Below, one piece after another: positions 49,301 to 60,044 of a stretch of 64,000 bases of DNA. The DNA comes from Panonychus citri. Lineage: Eukaryota; Arthropoda; Arachnida; Trombidiformes; Tetranychidae. Position 1 is the first letter of the stretch; each line of letters begins with the position of its first letter. The position numbers were made by a program, and so were the translations under genes. Where the stretch lies: NCBI RefSeq assembly GCF_014898815.1, contig NW_026515506.1, positions 310,001 through 374,000 of the forward strand, in the 5' to 3' direction. Under the pieces are notes generated by a model. That model did not search any database. It was given only the letters and a program-made list of their open reading frames with translations, and had not been told where the DNA came from.

Positions 49301-52108
49301 ATTTTTAATTATTTTGGCCACGGGTGAGGTTGAGTTTTCTGATAATTTATCCTGAGACATACAAAGGTCAAGTAAAAGGGTTAAATGATTTGCTGATGCT
49401 TTTTGTAATTGCTCATTGGGCTCTCTTTTAATTGAATCCATCAATGGACGAACAACTGGATTAAGTTTATCAGGTAAAATTTTCCATGAGATTATACAAC
49501 TGGACAGAGCTGAGGTGACCATCATTGAAAGTGAATTCTGATAACGAGTTAACTCTTCGAGAGATGTTGCAATAGTTTTACGACGTTCTTCAAGTGATTC
49601 GAGGATTGATGGTTTCAATTTAACTTTAGATGAATCAATGGATGATTGATAAACTGTTGAAACCAATTCACTCAGTTGTTGGATAGTTAAAAGGCCTCCT
49701 GGCTTATAAATTTCTTCGTCAATGGTTAGTTTATTATATTTAAGTGTACTAATGAAATCACGGGCGTCATGTTGAAGCCTATTAAATGAGAGAGTAATTT
49801 CATCATAATAAACTGTTTCTTTAAGACATTCTAAACATTTATCGATCACAGGTTGAGGTAAATTGTTGTTTGTCGATTCGTTGGTTGAAGTTTCATGGGC
49901 ACCAGACCATTCTTTGATTATCCAGGCGACGCAGGTTCGTTGAATTGCTGATTTAGAGTTGAGATGGAAAAGTAGTAAATTGGTGAAACACTCAGAGGGA
50001 CTTGGTGATTTGGGTACAACAACACGGTACATGTATTCAGCTAAAAGTCCAATAAATTTGGCAGCCGAAAGACGAGCTCGAATTACAAATCGCTCTCGTT
50101 TAGGTAAAGGATCGTTAATTGATTCAGATCCTCCTAAATATTGTTTCTCTGTTTCAATATTTATACCATTGTCTGAGTATTTTACTTTTTGATTATTATC
50201 GTTGTAATTGTGATATAATCGTCGCTTGGGGACAAACCAAACTGGACTCACTTTGGAATCGATTGCATTTTTGGCTGGATGCATCATCAAGCAAATCCAT
50301 CCAGCCAAATAGGGAGTTGTAGCTGATAGAATGTCATTGATTGAACACCTTTTGATAAATTTTGACCAACAATCATAAAGAAGATCAAGTATTTCAGGAT
50401 TACTATCGGTTAAACATCGTTGATACAATAGACGAAGAGATTCTGAGATAATTTCAACATCAGCCCAGGTTAAATCAGATGATATTAGTACTAGAAGTGA
50501 TTCGATGACTGATTTACGAACAGAAGGAAGATTGTGTACAAGAAAGGGCCAAAGTCGTGGAACCAATTCTCGAAGTCGCTTCTGATCATGATGATGATAT
50601 TTAATTAAAAGAGAAGATAAAAGCTTAAGGATATCACTAGTTGAAGAAGTTAAATCATCTATTTCCAGAAGAGCATCCCAAAGAAAATCGATGATTATGG
50701 GAACTTTGTCAGGTAAGGTTTCTAATAATGAGTCACGAACTGGTACCAAAGCGGCCGCAGAAACAGCGGAAACATCATCTTCATTATCTTTAAGACAATT
50801 AAAAATAGAGTCAAACACTTTGGGTAACAGTTCAAAGGTTAAATCGGATCTAATGGCAAGTAAATATTTAAGTCCTAAAAGTCCACCATGACGGGTTTCC
50901 CATTCAGGTCGAACAAGAAGTTGTAAGAGGATTCCAACAGTTGAGAAAACATTTTCTTTGGACATGATGTAGAAAATTGATCCTAATGTTTGAGCGGCTG
51001 TTTCACGAACCGGAGCGACAACTTGATCGGAGACAAAGTCACCAAATTTATCCAATGCAAGAACACAAATTAATCGTAGAGTCAAATCTTCCAGCCAAAG
51101 TTGATTAAGAGCATCCATTTGACTTTTCGGTGCATTTAAAGGTCTTCCACCGCAAACACCATGGACTTTAATTATCTCTCTAAGCGCTGTTGCAGCACCA
51201 TGACGAACCTCCCAACTTGCATTGAAAAGGTCACTCATCAGCTCATCACAGAAAGATTGTAAAGGCCATTCACTGAGATTATTTAAATCGATCACTTTAG
51301 ATTCACTTTGGATTTGATCATCCATTTTATCAGATTCTATTTTTATTTTTTTACCGGTAAATTGGCTTATCCCGGAATTACTAGAACTATTATTGGTCAT
51401 ATTATCATCGAAGGAGCCACCATCTTCGAGGGTCTTTCTTTTATTCAGATTCAACAGCTTATATATTTCCATTTTCTTTGAATCCGGGTTACTTTTGTTT
51501 ACATCATTACTTGTATTCATCTTGTTTCCATCAACACCGGATCCGGTATTTTCCATTTTCATGTTAAGCATATTAGATAAATCTTCATTGGAAACAAGAT
51601 CATCTGATTTGATTCCTAAATTAAACTTTTGACTTAAATCAAGACCCAATTTTTGATTTAACAATTGTCTTTGAGCGGACAATTTTTCTCTTAAATTATC
51701 AGCAGATAAATTATCACAATTGATCATGTTTGTATCATATTCGGTTCCTTCTGAAGCAAGAAGATTACGACCATATTCAATTACCTTATTTATATCGAAA
51801 AGGTTTAATTTCATTCTACCCTCACCACCAAAACCATCAAGTACAACATTATCAACCGGCTCTTCGTCAGTACCATTGGGTAGCCACTTTGGTATTTGTT
51901 TAATTATTGCTTCAATAGCAAGACTGGCAGCAATTCGGGTATCCCAGCAAGAACTATGAAGATATCCTCGAACCTTGGAAAGTAAATTATTCAACTCATG
52001 TGGATGTAAACGTTGAACTTCACCTAATTGTTGAGCTGCAGCCTTACGAGTGACACTACTTGTTCCTTGGTCAAGAAGTAAAAACAATCGATCCAATCTT
52101 GATGTCAT
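46316..52108 (-). CDS. BTAF1: BTAF1/Mot1 TBP-associated Snf2-family ATPase
   Basis: Three exons, 52108-46904, 46822-46686 and 46613-46316; 1,879 aa, close to human (1,849). BTAF1/Mot1 uses ATP to strip TBP from DNA and redistribute it in the nucleus. N-terminal HEAT repeats start at once (SRLDRLFLLLDQGTSS, TRKAAAQQLGEV, WDTRIAAS) and a second block carries WEVRHGAATALREIIK and WETRHGGLLGLKYLL. The helicase core has Walker A DEMGLGKT at about residue 1300, Walker B-type DEGH near 1420, LTGTPIQNNVLELWSLFDFL, LRRMKEDVLKDLPPKI, and motif V/VI GGLGLNLTGADTV and AMDRAHRIGQ. The end has MGTDQLLDLFCLD. The 81-bp intron 46823-46903 is stop-free and in frame, but it splits the conserved TT-VGGLGLN, so it is removed. 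The 5.2-kb first exon is remarkable for a gene with dozens of exons in vertebrates. Confidence 0.95.
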
Positions 52109-53418
52109 TTTCTATCAAAAACGGTCCACATAAAACCAACAGCGTAAAAGACACAGAAAACAAAGAAAGACTAGTAAAAATCCTTTGGTAACACCATCAA
52201 CGCCACAATTGGATACCTTTAATATTTAGAGAAAAGGGTAGAGAGAGAGAGAAAAAAAAGAAAAAAATCTCAATAGAATCACTTTGAATAAAAAAGAATA
52301 TGAAAGAAAGAAAAAGATTCACAAGAAGAAGAAGAAGAAGAAGATGGATTAAAGATAATTAGATACCATGAAAGGGCAGAGAATTTAATTGAATGATGAT
52401 GAAGGGCCACAGTGTTTTCTATGAAATAGAAAAAAAAGGCAAAAGAGAATAGAAGATAAAATAAAATCTTCCAGACTCTTATTATATAAACAAAGATAGA
52501 GAACAAGGGAAAAGAAGTAACAATTAAACAACAACAAGTTGATAACACAGATTCTATTAAACTAACTAATCTCTTAAAATCACAGTTGATTAAATTGATT
52601 TAATTAACATCCTATCCAAATTTGTCTCTCCTCTTTGTGTGTAAATGTTGTTTTCTCAACATTTTCACCGATTACAATTTCTCTCAATTCTCTTACTCTC
52701 TCTCTCTCTCTCTCTTTCTCTTCCCTCTTTAAAAATCAGAGTAGAAAAGAACAAAAAAATCATCAACTCATTTATCTTGATTATCTTTCAATCAACAGGA
52801 TAATCTCTTAATTACCTGACATATTTGACTGACACTCACCGGGTACACTGGTCAAGTAGATTAAATTGAAATCAACAATTAGAGCCACAATTAAATCACT
52901 TTTAATTTGAGAAAAAAAAAAAAAAATGAAAACATTGAAGAAAAGGCGGCGACATCTGGTGTCGTTGGAACAACAGTTGACCAGATGTTGAAGCTTCACT
53001 TTTGTAGTGAATGAAAAGATTTAATTTTAATCCAGTGTTTACAATTAATCTATTAAATTGTTTCAATTAATTATTGTTGTTATATTTTCTGAATGTTTTT
53101 AATTCCACGTTCACATAATCCATGAAACTATTGGAATAATAATTTCCAAGTAAGTTGATGAAATTCATTCCATAATTTTCGTTTTCTCTTCTCTTTGATG
53201 ACTTGATTTGTATTTACATTTTCTTCATCTATTTGTGTAGTTGTGGTCTCTTTTTATTTTTATTTTTCTCTTCTCTTTAAACTGTTGATTGTGCTCTTTT
53301 TTTAATTCTAATGTTTTAATTGAACTTTACTGTTTAATTTGTGGCTCTTCTTTTACCTTGTACCATGTTTACTTATCTTTTGTTTTCTTTTTTGCTCCTC
53401 ATTCTTTCTAGGGCTGTG
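52109..53418. promoter_or_regulatory. divergent promoter region BTAF1 / attractin
   Basis: 1.3 kb between head-to-head genes. Contains a (CT)n run at about 52697-52720, a GAA run near 52325-52345, a CTCF-like motif in a local CG-richer patch (52941-52970), and the attractin leader. A pyrimidine-rich 3' splice site ending TTTCTAG at 53411 suggests a leader intron for attractin. Confidence 0.5.
52949..52962 (-). promoter_or_regulatory. CTCF-like motif
   Basis: On the minus strand ACACCAGATGTCGC matches 12 of 14 positions of CCASYAGRKGGCRS, in a patch of unusually high GC between divergent genes. Confidence 0.35.
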
Positions 53419-56400
53419 ATGGCTTCTTATAGCTCTTCAGCTAAAGTCTCTTTAAATTTGCGATGTCAACAAGTTGAAGAGATTGACACAGACGATGAAA
53501 AACATGAGGAATTTACCTGTTTAAGTCCATTGGGTTCATCTTGTTTCAATAATTCAACTTTCTCTTCAAATATTAATTCTAATCATTCTGGTGATGATGC
53601 TAATAGAAAATCAAATCTTTTACCTTCATCGGGTGTGGTTAGATGGTCAAATGGACGTTACATTAATCTAGTTATTCAGATGATAATTTGTTTAACATTA
53701 ATTATTTTAGTTAGCAGTCATTCATTATCACCAGGACCAAGGAAATCCTCATGTGATCATGTACTTTGTTATCATGGTACCTGTCAGGATGGTCGATGTC
53801 AATGTGATCGAGGTTGGCAAGGGTCAGCTTGTCATATGTGCACTGGTCGGACAATTTTAAAAGAAACTTCTGGTGAAATTACTGATGGTAAAGATAATTA
53901 TGCTATCGATCTACAATGTACCTGGTTAATTGATCCAGGTAAACCTAATTCAACGATTCGTCTTAAGTTTGATGAATTTGCAACCGAGTGTAGTTGGGAT
54001 CATTTGTATATATTTGATGGTGATTCCATTTTTTCACCTCTCATTGGAGCATTTAGTGGTCTTCTAATCAAGGAAGGTTTTTATGTTCAAGAAATTCCCG
54101 AGATCATCGCCACTTCAGGTCGAGCCTACCTCTACTTTTATTCCGACACTGCTTACAATATGAGTGGATTTAAAATATCTTATAGTGACAATTCATGTCC
54201 AAACAATTGTTCAAACAATGGTGCTTGTATTGATGGTATATGTACATGTAATGGTGGTTTAGATGGAGCCGCTTGTGATAAACCAATTTGTCCCAATAAA
54301 TGTTCTGGTCATGGTAGATGTGAATTATCTGAACGTCGTTGTATTTGTGAACTAGATTTTATTGGTGATGATTGTAGTCAAAGTTCATCTCAAGCCTATT
54401 GGAGTACAATTCATTCAATTGGTTCTGTTAAAGGAAGAGCACTTCATCAGGCCGTTGTTCTTAATGATTCCATGTGGATAATTGGTGGTGAATTTTTCGA
54501 TAAATCAGCTGAATTAAGTGAATTTTTTGTTCGCTATGATCTCAATTTGAAAAAATGGGACCCAATTGATTTCATTGAAAAAGGACCAACACCAAGATTT
54601 GGCCATTCACTTGTCTCTTACAATGGAGCCATTTATATGTTTGGAGGAATAGTTAAAAATACTAAAGTGGTCAATGAACTCTGGAGATATGATGGTAAAC
54701 ATTGGACAGCACTTCGATCTGATGATAATCGTGGCTGTTTATCTGGACTTAACGGACTTTGTGCACCTTTAACGGTTATGGGACACACAGCAAATGTCAT
54801 AGGTGATCGGATGATAATTATATTTGGTCATAATCCAATTTATGGTTATCTAAATACTGTCCAAGAGTATGATTTTAAACGTAACAATTGGACAGTGGTC
54901 AATACCAATGGGGCTCATGTTAAAGGAGGCTATGGTCACACTAGTGTTTATTATCCGGAGAACAATTTAATTTATGTCCATGGTGGTTACCATTCATCAT
55001 TAACTGATTCCATTCTTGTTGATCTATTATACAGTTATCATCCTGATAAGAAAAGTTGGAGACTATTAAATCCTAGCCAATCACCTCGATATCTTCACAG
55101 TTCCGTTATCATTAATGGTTACATGTATATCTTTGGTGGAAATGGACACAATGCTACTCACGATAATACCGGAGATAAATGTTTCTCAGTACAATTTTTA
55201 GCCTATGATATTGAATGTGATGATTGGTTACAATTAAATCAACCCTCAGTCCAAGGATCAGGTCGTTTTGGTCACAGTGCAATTAATTATAAAGATCAGA
55301 TGTATATATTTGCCGGTTTTAATAGTCTTATGTTAAACAATTTACTTCGATACTCACCCAGTGAATGTCCACCCAATCAACCTCATAGAAGTGGTTGTTC
55401 AAAACAAAAATATATCTCATCATTTCCATATCCATCTAAAAATGTAACCCGATGTGCTCCAAGGTCAACAACTCATTTCAATGACCTTTGCCAAAAACAG
55501 ACCCATTGTCATACCTGCTTAGAAAACAGTTATGATTGTATTTGGTGTGGTGACTCTTGTCGCCATGAGAAGTGTAAAAAAGTATCACTTAATTCAAAAA
55601 GTATAACCGATGTTAGTAAATGTGATCCATTGAAACGTAAAGAATTGGAATGTGATAAATTTGACAATTGTAATTATTGTCACACAAAGGAACACTGTGT
55701 TTGGGTTCGAGATGTTAAATGTCGTTACAATCGTGATCACGAAATTTTAACCAATGCAGTTTCATCAAAGTCTAAAACTCCAATTGAAAAATATATCGAA
55801 AGTTTTTCCAGCACAACATCACCAACAAGCACCAGCGTTACCACCATAATTCCCGTGGTTAACATAACCACTAATGGTACCAACAACAATAACACCAATA
55901 CTAGCATAGGAATTTGGAGCACAGAAAGAGATTGGATAAGTGCAATTATCAGTGACGCTTATCAGCCCATTTGCGAATATCCTTGTTTCACTCGAACCAG
56001 TTGTAGTAATTGTACTCGAGGTCCATGTATGTGGTGTTCATCATCCCAACGATGCATTGAATCAAATGCTTATGCCGCTGTTTTCCCTATGGGCCAATGT
56101 ATGGAATGGACAATTCACCCTTGGCGTTGTTCCGGATTAAATTGTGAAGATATTCAAACTTGTGATGCCTGTCAAAATAATCCAAGGTGTGGTTGGTGTG
56201 AAGATGGTTCAAACACCGGGGTTGGAAAATGTATGGAAGGATCTTATATGTCACCTCGAATACCCGAATCTTGTCCCGCTAAACGTTGGCATTTTGTCTC
56301 ATGCCCTGATTGTCAATGTAATGGTCACAGTCATTGTACACCCGAGACCAGTGTTTGTGAGAATTGTAAAGATTTAACTGAAGGGCTTAATTGTCAAAAA

Positions 56401-57420
56401 TGTATGGAAGGTCATTATGGTAATCCAGTTAACGGCGGTACTTGTCGCCCGTGTTTCTGTTACAATCATTCATCAAAATGTAATTCTGAATCGGGTAAAT
56501 GTTATTGTACCACCAAGGGAATCATTGGTCATCATTGTGATAAATGTGATGAATCAAGTCACTATTATGGTAATCCAACTGAACCCGGTGGATCTTGTTA
56601 TTATAATTTATCGGTTGATTTTCAGTACACATTTAACATGTCGAAACCGGAAGATTCACATTTCACTCGAATTAATTTTATGAATGTTCCAGCAAAACCC
56701 GATGTTGATGTTGATTTTACTATTGCCTGTTCATCTTTTGCATTAGTAAATATCTCGGTAGGATCACCAACGGTAACATGGAAACACAGTAGACTCGAAT
56801 GTGGCTCATTTAAGATTCGCTTTAGTCGAGAAGATACTGCATTTGGTAACGACAATTCCACTTTCTATGTAAACGTATTCGATTTTCAAACACCCATACT
56901 ATTACAAATATCATTCTCACAACATCGAACACTTGATCTGTTACAATTTTTCGTTACCTTTTCAAGTTGCTTTTTAACACTTCTAATAATCGCCGCCGTT
57001 ATGTGGAAAATAAAACAACGCTATGATATGTATCGTCGTCGTCAACAACTTTACCTTGAATTGGAACATCGAGCTAGTCGACCTTTTGCCAGTATACTAA
57101 TTGAATTAAACAATGAAGATTCAGAGGAAATGTTGATACAACGAAACAGAGACAATGAGATGGATTCATCAGCCATCACCAACTCCACCACCACCACCAC
57201 CACCAATTCCACCTCCGCCATATTACCTTCTCGCTGTGACCCAACACCTATTGCCCTAGAACCTTGTGCTACGAATAAAGCAGCAGTTTTATCATTAATA
57301 CTTCGTTTACCCTCCGGTGGATCATCAACCGTCCCACCAGGTCAAACTGGATTAGCAATTGGATCCGCATTGGTTTCACTTGGAACTCTTGATCAAAAAT
57401 GTACTAAATGTGTAACCTGA
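53419..57420 (+). CDS. ATRN: attractin, transmembrane CUB/kelch protein
   Basis: One 4-kb exon, 1,333 aa from the ATG at 53419. The frame is open further up (ATG at 53365), but TTCTTTCTAG at 53402-53411 looks like a splice acceptor, so I prefer the later ATG. Order: about 80 polar residues, a hydrophobic segment 81-100 acting as signal (human attractin also has a long pre-signal part), EGF (112-138), CUB with TECSWDHLYIFDGD, two EGF modules, kelch repeats (FGHSLVSYNGAIYMFGG, GGYGHTSVYY, RFGHSAINY), PSI modules (NDCIWCGD-like YDCIWCGD, CMWCSSSQRC), laminin-type EGF (CQCNGHSHC), one transmembrane helix at about 1172-1197 and a cytosolic tail with ASRPFAS and PIALEPCATNKAAVLSL, the most conserved attractin signature. 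The C-type lectin domain found in vertebrates between the PSI repeats is replaced by a Ser/Thr/Asn-rich linker (about 800-840). Attractins act in membrane-protein turnover with E3 ligases and in neuronal upkeep. Confidence 0.92.
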   Translation: MASYSSSAKVSLNLRCQQVEEIDTDDEKHEEFTCLSPLGSSCFNNSTFSSNINSNHSGDDANRKSNLLPSSGVVRWSNGRYINLVIQMIICLTLIILVSSHSLSPGPRKSSCDHVLCYHGTCQDGRCQCDRGWQGSACHMCTGRTILKETSGEITDGKDNYAIDLQCTWLIDPGKPNSTIRLKFDEFATECSWDHLYIFDGDSIFSPLIGAFSGLLIKEGFYVQEIPEIIATSGRAYLYFYSDTAYNMSGFKISYSDNSCPNNCSNNGACIDGICTCNGGLDGAACDKPICPNKCSGHGRCELSERRCICELDFIGDDCSQSSSQAYWSTIHSIGSVKGRALHQAVVLNDSMWIIGGEFFDKSAELSEFFVRYDLNLKKWDPIDFIEKGPTPRFGHSLVSYNGAIYMFGGIVKNTKVVNELWRYDGKHWTALRSDDNRGCLSGLNGLCAPLTVMGHTANVIGDRMIIIFGHNPIYGYLNTVQEYDFKRNNWTVVNTNGAHVKGGYGHTSVYYPENNLIYVHGGYHSSLTDSILVDLLYSYHPDKKSWRLLNPSQSPRYLHSSVIINGYMYIFGGNGHNATHDNTGDKCFSVQFLAYDIECDDWLQLNQPSVQGSGRFGHSAINYKDQMYIFAGFNSLMLNNLLRYSPSECPPNQPHRSGCSKQKYISSFPYPSKNVTRCAPRSTTHFNDLCQKQTHCHTCLENSYDCIWCGDSCRHEKCKKVSLNSKSITDVSKCDPLKRKELECDKFDNCNYCHTKEHCVWVRDVKCRYNRDHEILTNAVSSKSKTPIEKYIESFSSTTSPTSTSVTTIIPVVNITTNGTNNNNTNTSIGIWSTERDWISAIISDAYQPICEYPCFTRTSCSNCTRGPCMWCSSSQRCIESNAYAAVFPMGQCMEWTIHPWRCSGLNCEDIQTCDACQNNPRCGWCEDGSNTGVGKCMEGSYMSPRIPESCPAKRWHFVSCPDCQCNGHSHCTPETSVCENCKDLTEGLNCQKCMEGHYGNPVNGGTCRPCFCYNHSSKCNSESGKCYCTTKGIIGHHCDKCDESSHYYGNPTEPGGSCYYNLSVDFQYTFNMSKPEDSHFTRINFMNVPAKPDVDVDFTIACSSFALVNISVGSPTVTWKHSRLECGSFKIRFSREDTAFGNDNSTFYVNVFDFQTPILLQISFSQHRTLDLLQFFVTFSSCFLTLLIIAAVMWKIKQRYDMYRRRQQLYLELEHRASRPFASILIELNNEDSEEMLIQRNRDNEMDSSAITNSTTTTTTNSTSAILPSRCDPTPIALEPCATNKAAVLSLILRLPSGGSSTVPPGQTGLAIGSALVSLGTLDQKCTKCVT

Positions 57421-58103
57421 ACAATTAACCAAGAAAAGAGATGAAAATTTCGTGAAACAAAATTGAGAAACAAATACAAAGAAGGATAAACAAAACTAAT
57501 CATGTTCAAATGTTCAAACAAAAATTCTAATTCTAATTATAAATATAATAATCATAATACAATAATAATTACATAAATGGATAACTAAAAATTAAATTAT
57601 CCCAAAAGTAACAATTGACCAACACCATTTAAATTAGGTAAAAACAACAAATGAGACAAATTAAAAACCAATCAACACAAAAGTCTCACTACTTAATAAC
57701 CATAAATATAAATATTTAAATATTACCAAGCTTATTATGTTATTAGAATTTTAATTTTCAATTTAATGTAAAAAAAACTAATTAAAATGGAGACAATTTA
57801 TCAATAATGATCGTAAATTTGATCCAAAGGATTATAATGAAAGATGATCAAAGGAAAACCAATTAAATCTCACTAATTGGCTGGGAAAAGATTTAATCAC
57901 AAGATGGTTAATGATAATTACGAAAAAGGAAAGGATAATTTAATTAGAATCAAAGATCAATCAATGAATCTCCAATGGAACTAATTTTCATCTCTAATTG
58001 GCAGAAATCGGCTGAAGATAATGTGATGTAAGCTGTTTACTTTTCGTATCCCATTTCTGTTCACTCTTAACTCTCACATGGTTAACATCTCATTTAGTAA
58101 TTT
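57421..58103. other. gap between attractin and MYG1
   Basis: Attractin 3' UTR (AATAAT/ATAATA-rich) and MYG1 promoter. No other gene seen. Confidence 0.5.
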
Positions 58104-59473
58104 ATGTCTATTGTTTATCGTTTAGTTAATTGTCTGAGATCAACTGAGTCACTTTCATCTCTTTCAACTTTTAAACAATCAGTTAATTTTATTCGCAAAA
58201 TGAGTCAATCAACAGAATCTTCTATATGTACCCATAGCGGAAATTTTCACTGTGATGATGTTTTAGCTTGTTATTTGTTGAAACAATTACCGGAATTTAA
58301 AAATTCAACTATAATCCGATCTCGGGATGATAAAGTTATCGATTCAAGTGATATTGTGGTCGATGTGGGTGGTGTTTATGACCATAGACGGAAGCGATAT
58401 GATCACCATCAGCGTGAATTCAAGCACACATTGAACTCACTGGATCCACGGAAACCATTCAAGATTAAGCTGAGCTCTGCGGGGCTGATTTATCATCATT
58501 ATGGAAGGAGAATAATTAGTCAATTACTTGATTTGCCAGTCGGTGATTCTGGTGATTCTCATGATGGTGAAAAATTGGAAATTTTGTTCGATAAAATTTA
58601 TGAATCTTTTATTCTGGAAGTTGACGCCATTGACAATGGAATTGATATGTATGATGGTGAACCCAAATACTCAATCCACTCAGGCCTAAGCTCCAGAGTC
58701 TCTTACTTGGAGCCGGCTTGGAATCAAGAGGTCAACGATGAAATTTTATACGACAGGTAATTTTATGTCATTCTATTCTCTCTCAATCTTTACCTTCTCT
58801 CCTTCTCCCTCTCTTTCACTCTCTATTTCCCTCTCATTCTATTTGGTGATTTTCATTCTCTTCCAAACTCTAAGCTTAAATTATTTCTGTTCCATTTACA
58901 TAAAATGCACTTTGAAATTCATTCAATGTTTTTCTTTTTCGAGAGTTAAATGAGTTAATTTAAATTCTCTTTTCTTGTTTAATTGTTATTCTCAGATTTC
59001 TTGAAGCAATCAAATTGGTTGGAAGTGAATTTGAAGACCGAGTTAAGTATTATGGTAATGCTTGGTATCCACCGAAATTGCTTGTTAAAGAAGCCATTTT
59101 GAATCGATCTTCTGTTCATCCTTCTGGTGCAATAATTGATCTTAGTTCTTATGGTGGGATACCCTGGAAAGAACATCTTTTCACAATTGAAAAAGAATTA
59201 GGGATTGAAGGAGAGGTCAAATTCGCTCTTTTTCTAAGTATTGAGAAGAATTGGAGAGTATGTGCTGTTCCAACAGCTTTTGGATCGTTTGTTTCGAGGC
59301 TTCCTATACATGCCGACTACTGTGGTTTGCGAGATGAGCAATTATCTCAAGTCAGTGGAATTCCTGGTTGCATTTTTGTCCATACGACGGGTTTTATTGG
59401 CGGGGGCAATTCCAAGGAAACTTGCATCGCTTTAGCTGAGAAGACAATGAACGCCGAAGCCAAAAAAGAATAG
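58104..59473 (+). CDS. MYG1: MYG1 DHH-family exonuclease
   Basis: Two exons, 58104-58756 and 58996-59473, phase 2; 376 aa, the same length as human MYG1. MYG1 is a 3'-5' RNA exonuclease reported in nucleus and mitochondria. Motifs: CTHSGNFHCDDVLACYLLK (first metal-binding block), VVDVGGVYDHRRKRYDHHQ (DHH motif), KLSSAGLIYHHYG, VDAIDNGIDMYDG, and C-terminal WKEHLF, GLRDEQLSQVSGIPGCIFVH and TGFIGG. The first 33 residues are Ser/Arg-rich without acids (MSIVYRLVNCLRSTES), fitting a mitochondrial presequence; a second Met at about 33 (MSQSTESS) could give a nuclear/cytosolic form by alternative initiation. The intron is small and CT-rich. Confidence 0.95.
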
Positions 59474-60044
59474 TGTTCATCAAATTGGTTACCAATCAAC
59501 GCAAGGAACAGCATATAATCAACGCTGCTATCAAGTGATTGACAATCAACAGAAAGATTTTTCTCTCTCTCTCTCTCTTTCTCTCTTTTAATTTGAATTA
59601 CTTCCTTTAATATCTTTATTAAAACAAAATATGATGATCAAAAATACAATCTGTTCAAGTACTTTTGGTCTAAATTTACTTACTAAAATAAATAGGGAGA
59701 GAGAAGAGAAGAGAAAGAAAAAAGATAACTTAACATGGTTACCGTTCAAACAGCCCAAAGAATAGTAAAAAAAAACAATGATGAGAATTCCAATTAATCA
59801 ATCATGATGTCGTCTAATTAGTTTTATATTTAGTATTTCACTTGTGTGATGTGGATGAAAATAGAGAAGAAGAAAAATGTAAGATAATAAATTGAAAAGA
59901 AAAAATTAAAGATGAAAACCAAATAGCTGGGGTTGTAAATTTTGTAAGAAAGACCGGTTGATGAATTAGTGAGAGAGAGAAAAAGAGATGGAGAAATCAA
60001 CAAGTCTTTCCAAAGAAAGAAAAATTAAAATCAAATGAAGAACA
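59474..60044. other. MYG1 3' region
   Basis: 3' UTR and purine-rich spacer; CT run at about 59562-59587. No gene. Confidence 0.5.

Noticed and set aside
53341..53418. Upstream extension of the attractin frame
   Set aside because: Begins at GTG, and the pyrimidine tract plus TAG at 53411 look like a splice acceptor; the ATG at 53365 remains a weaker alternative.
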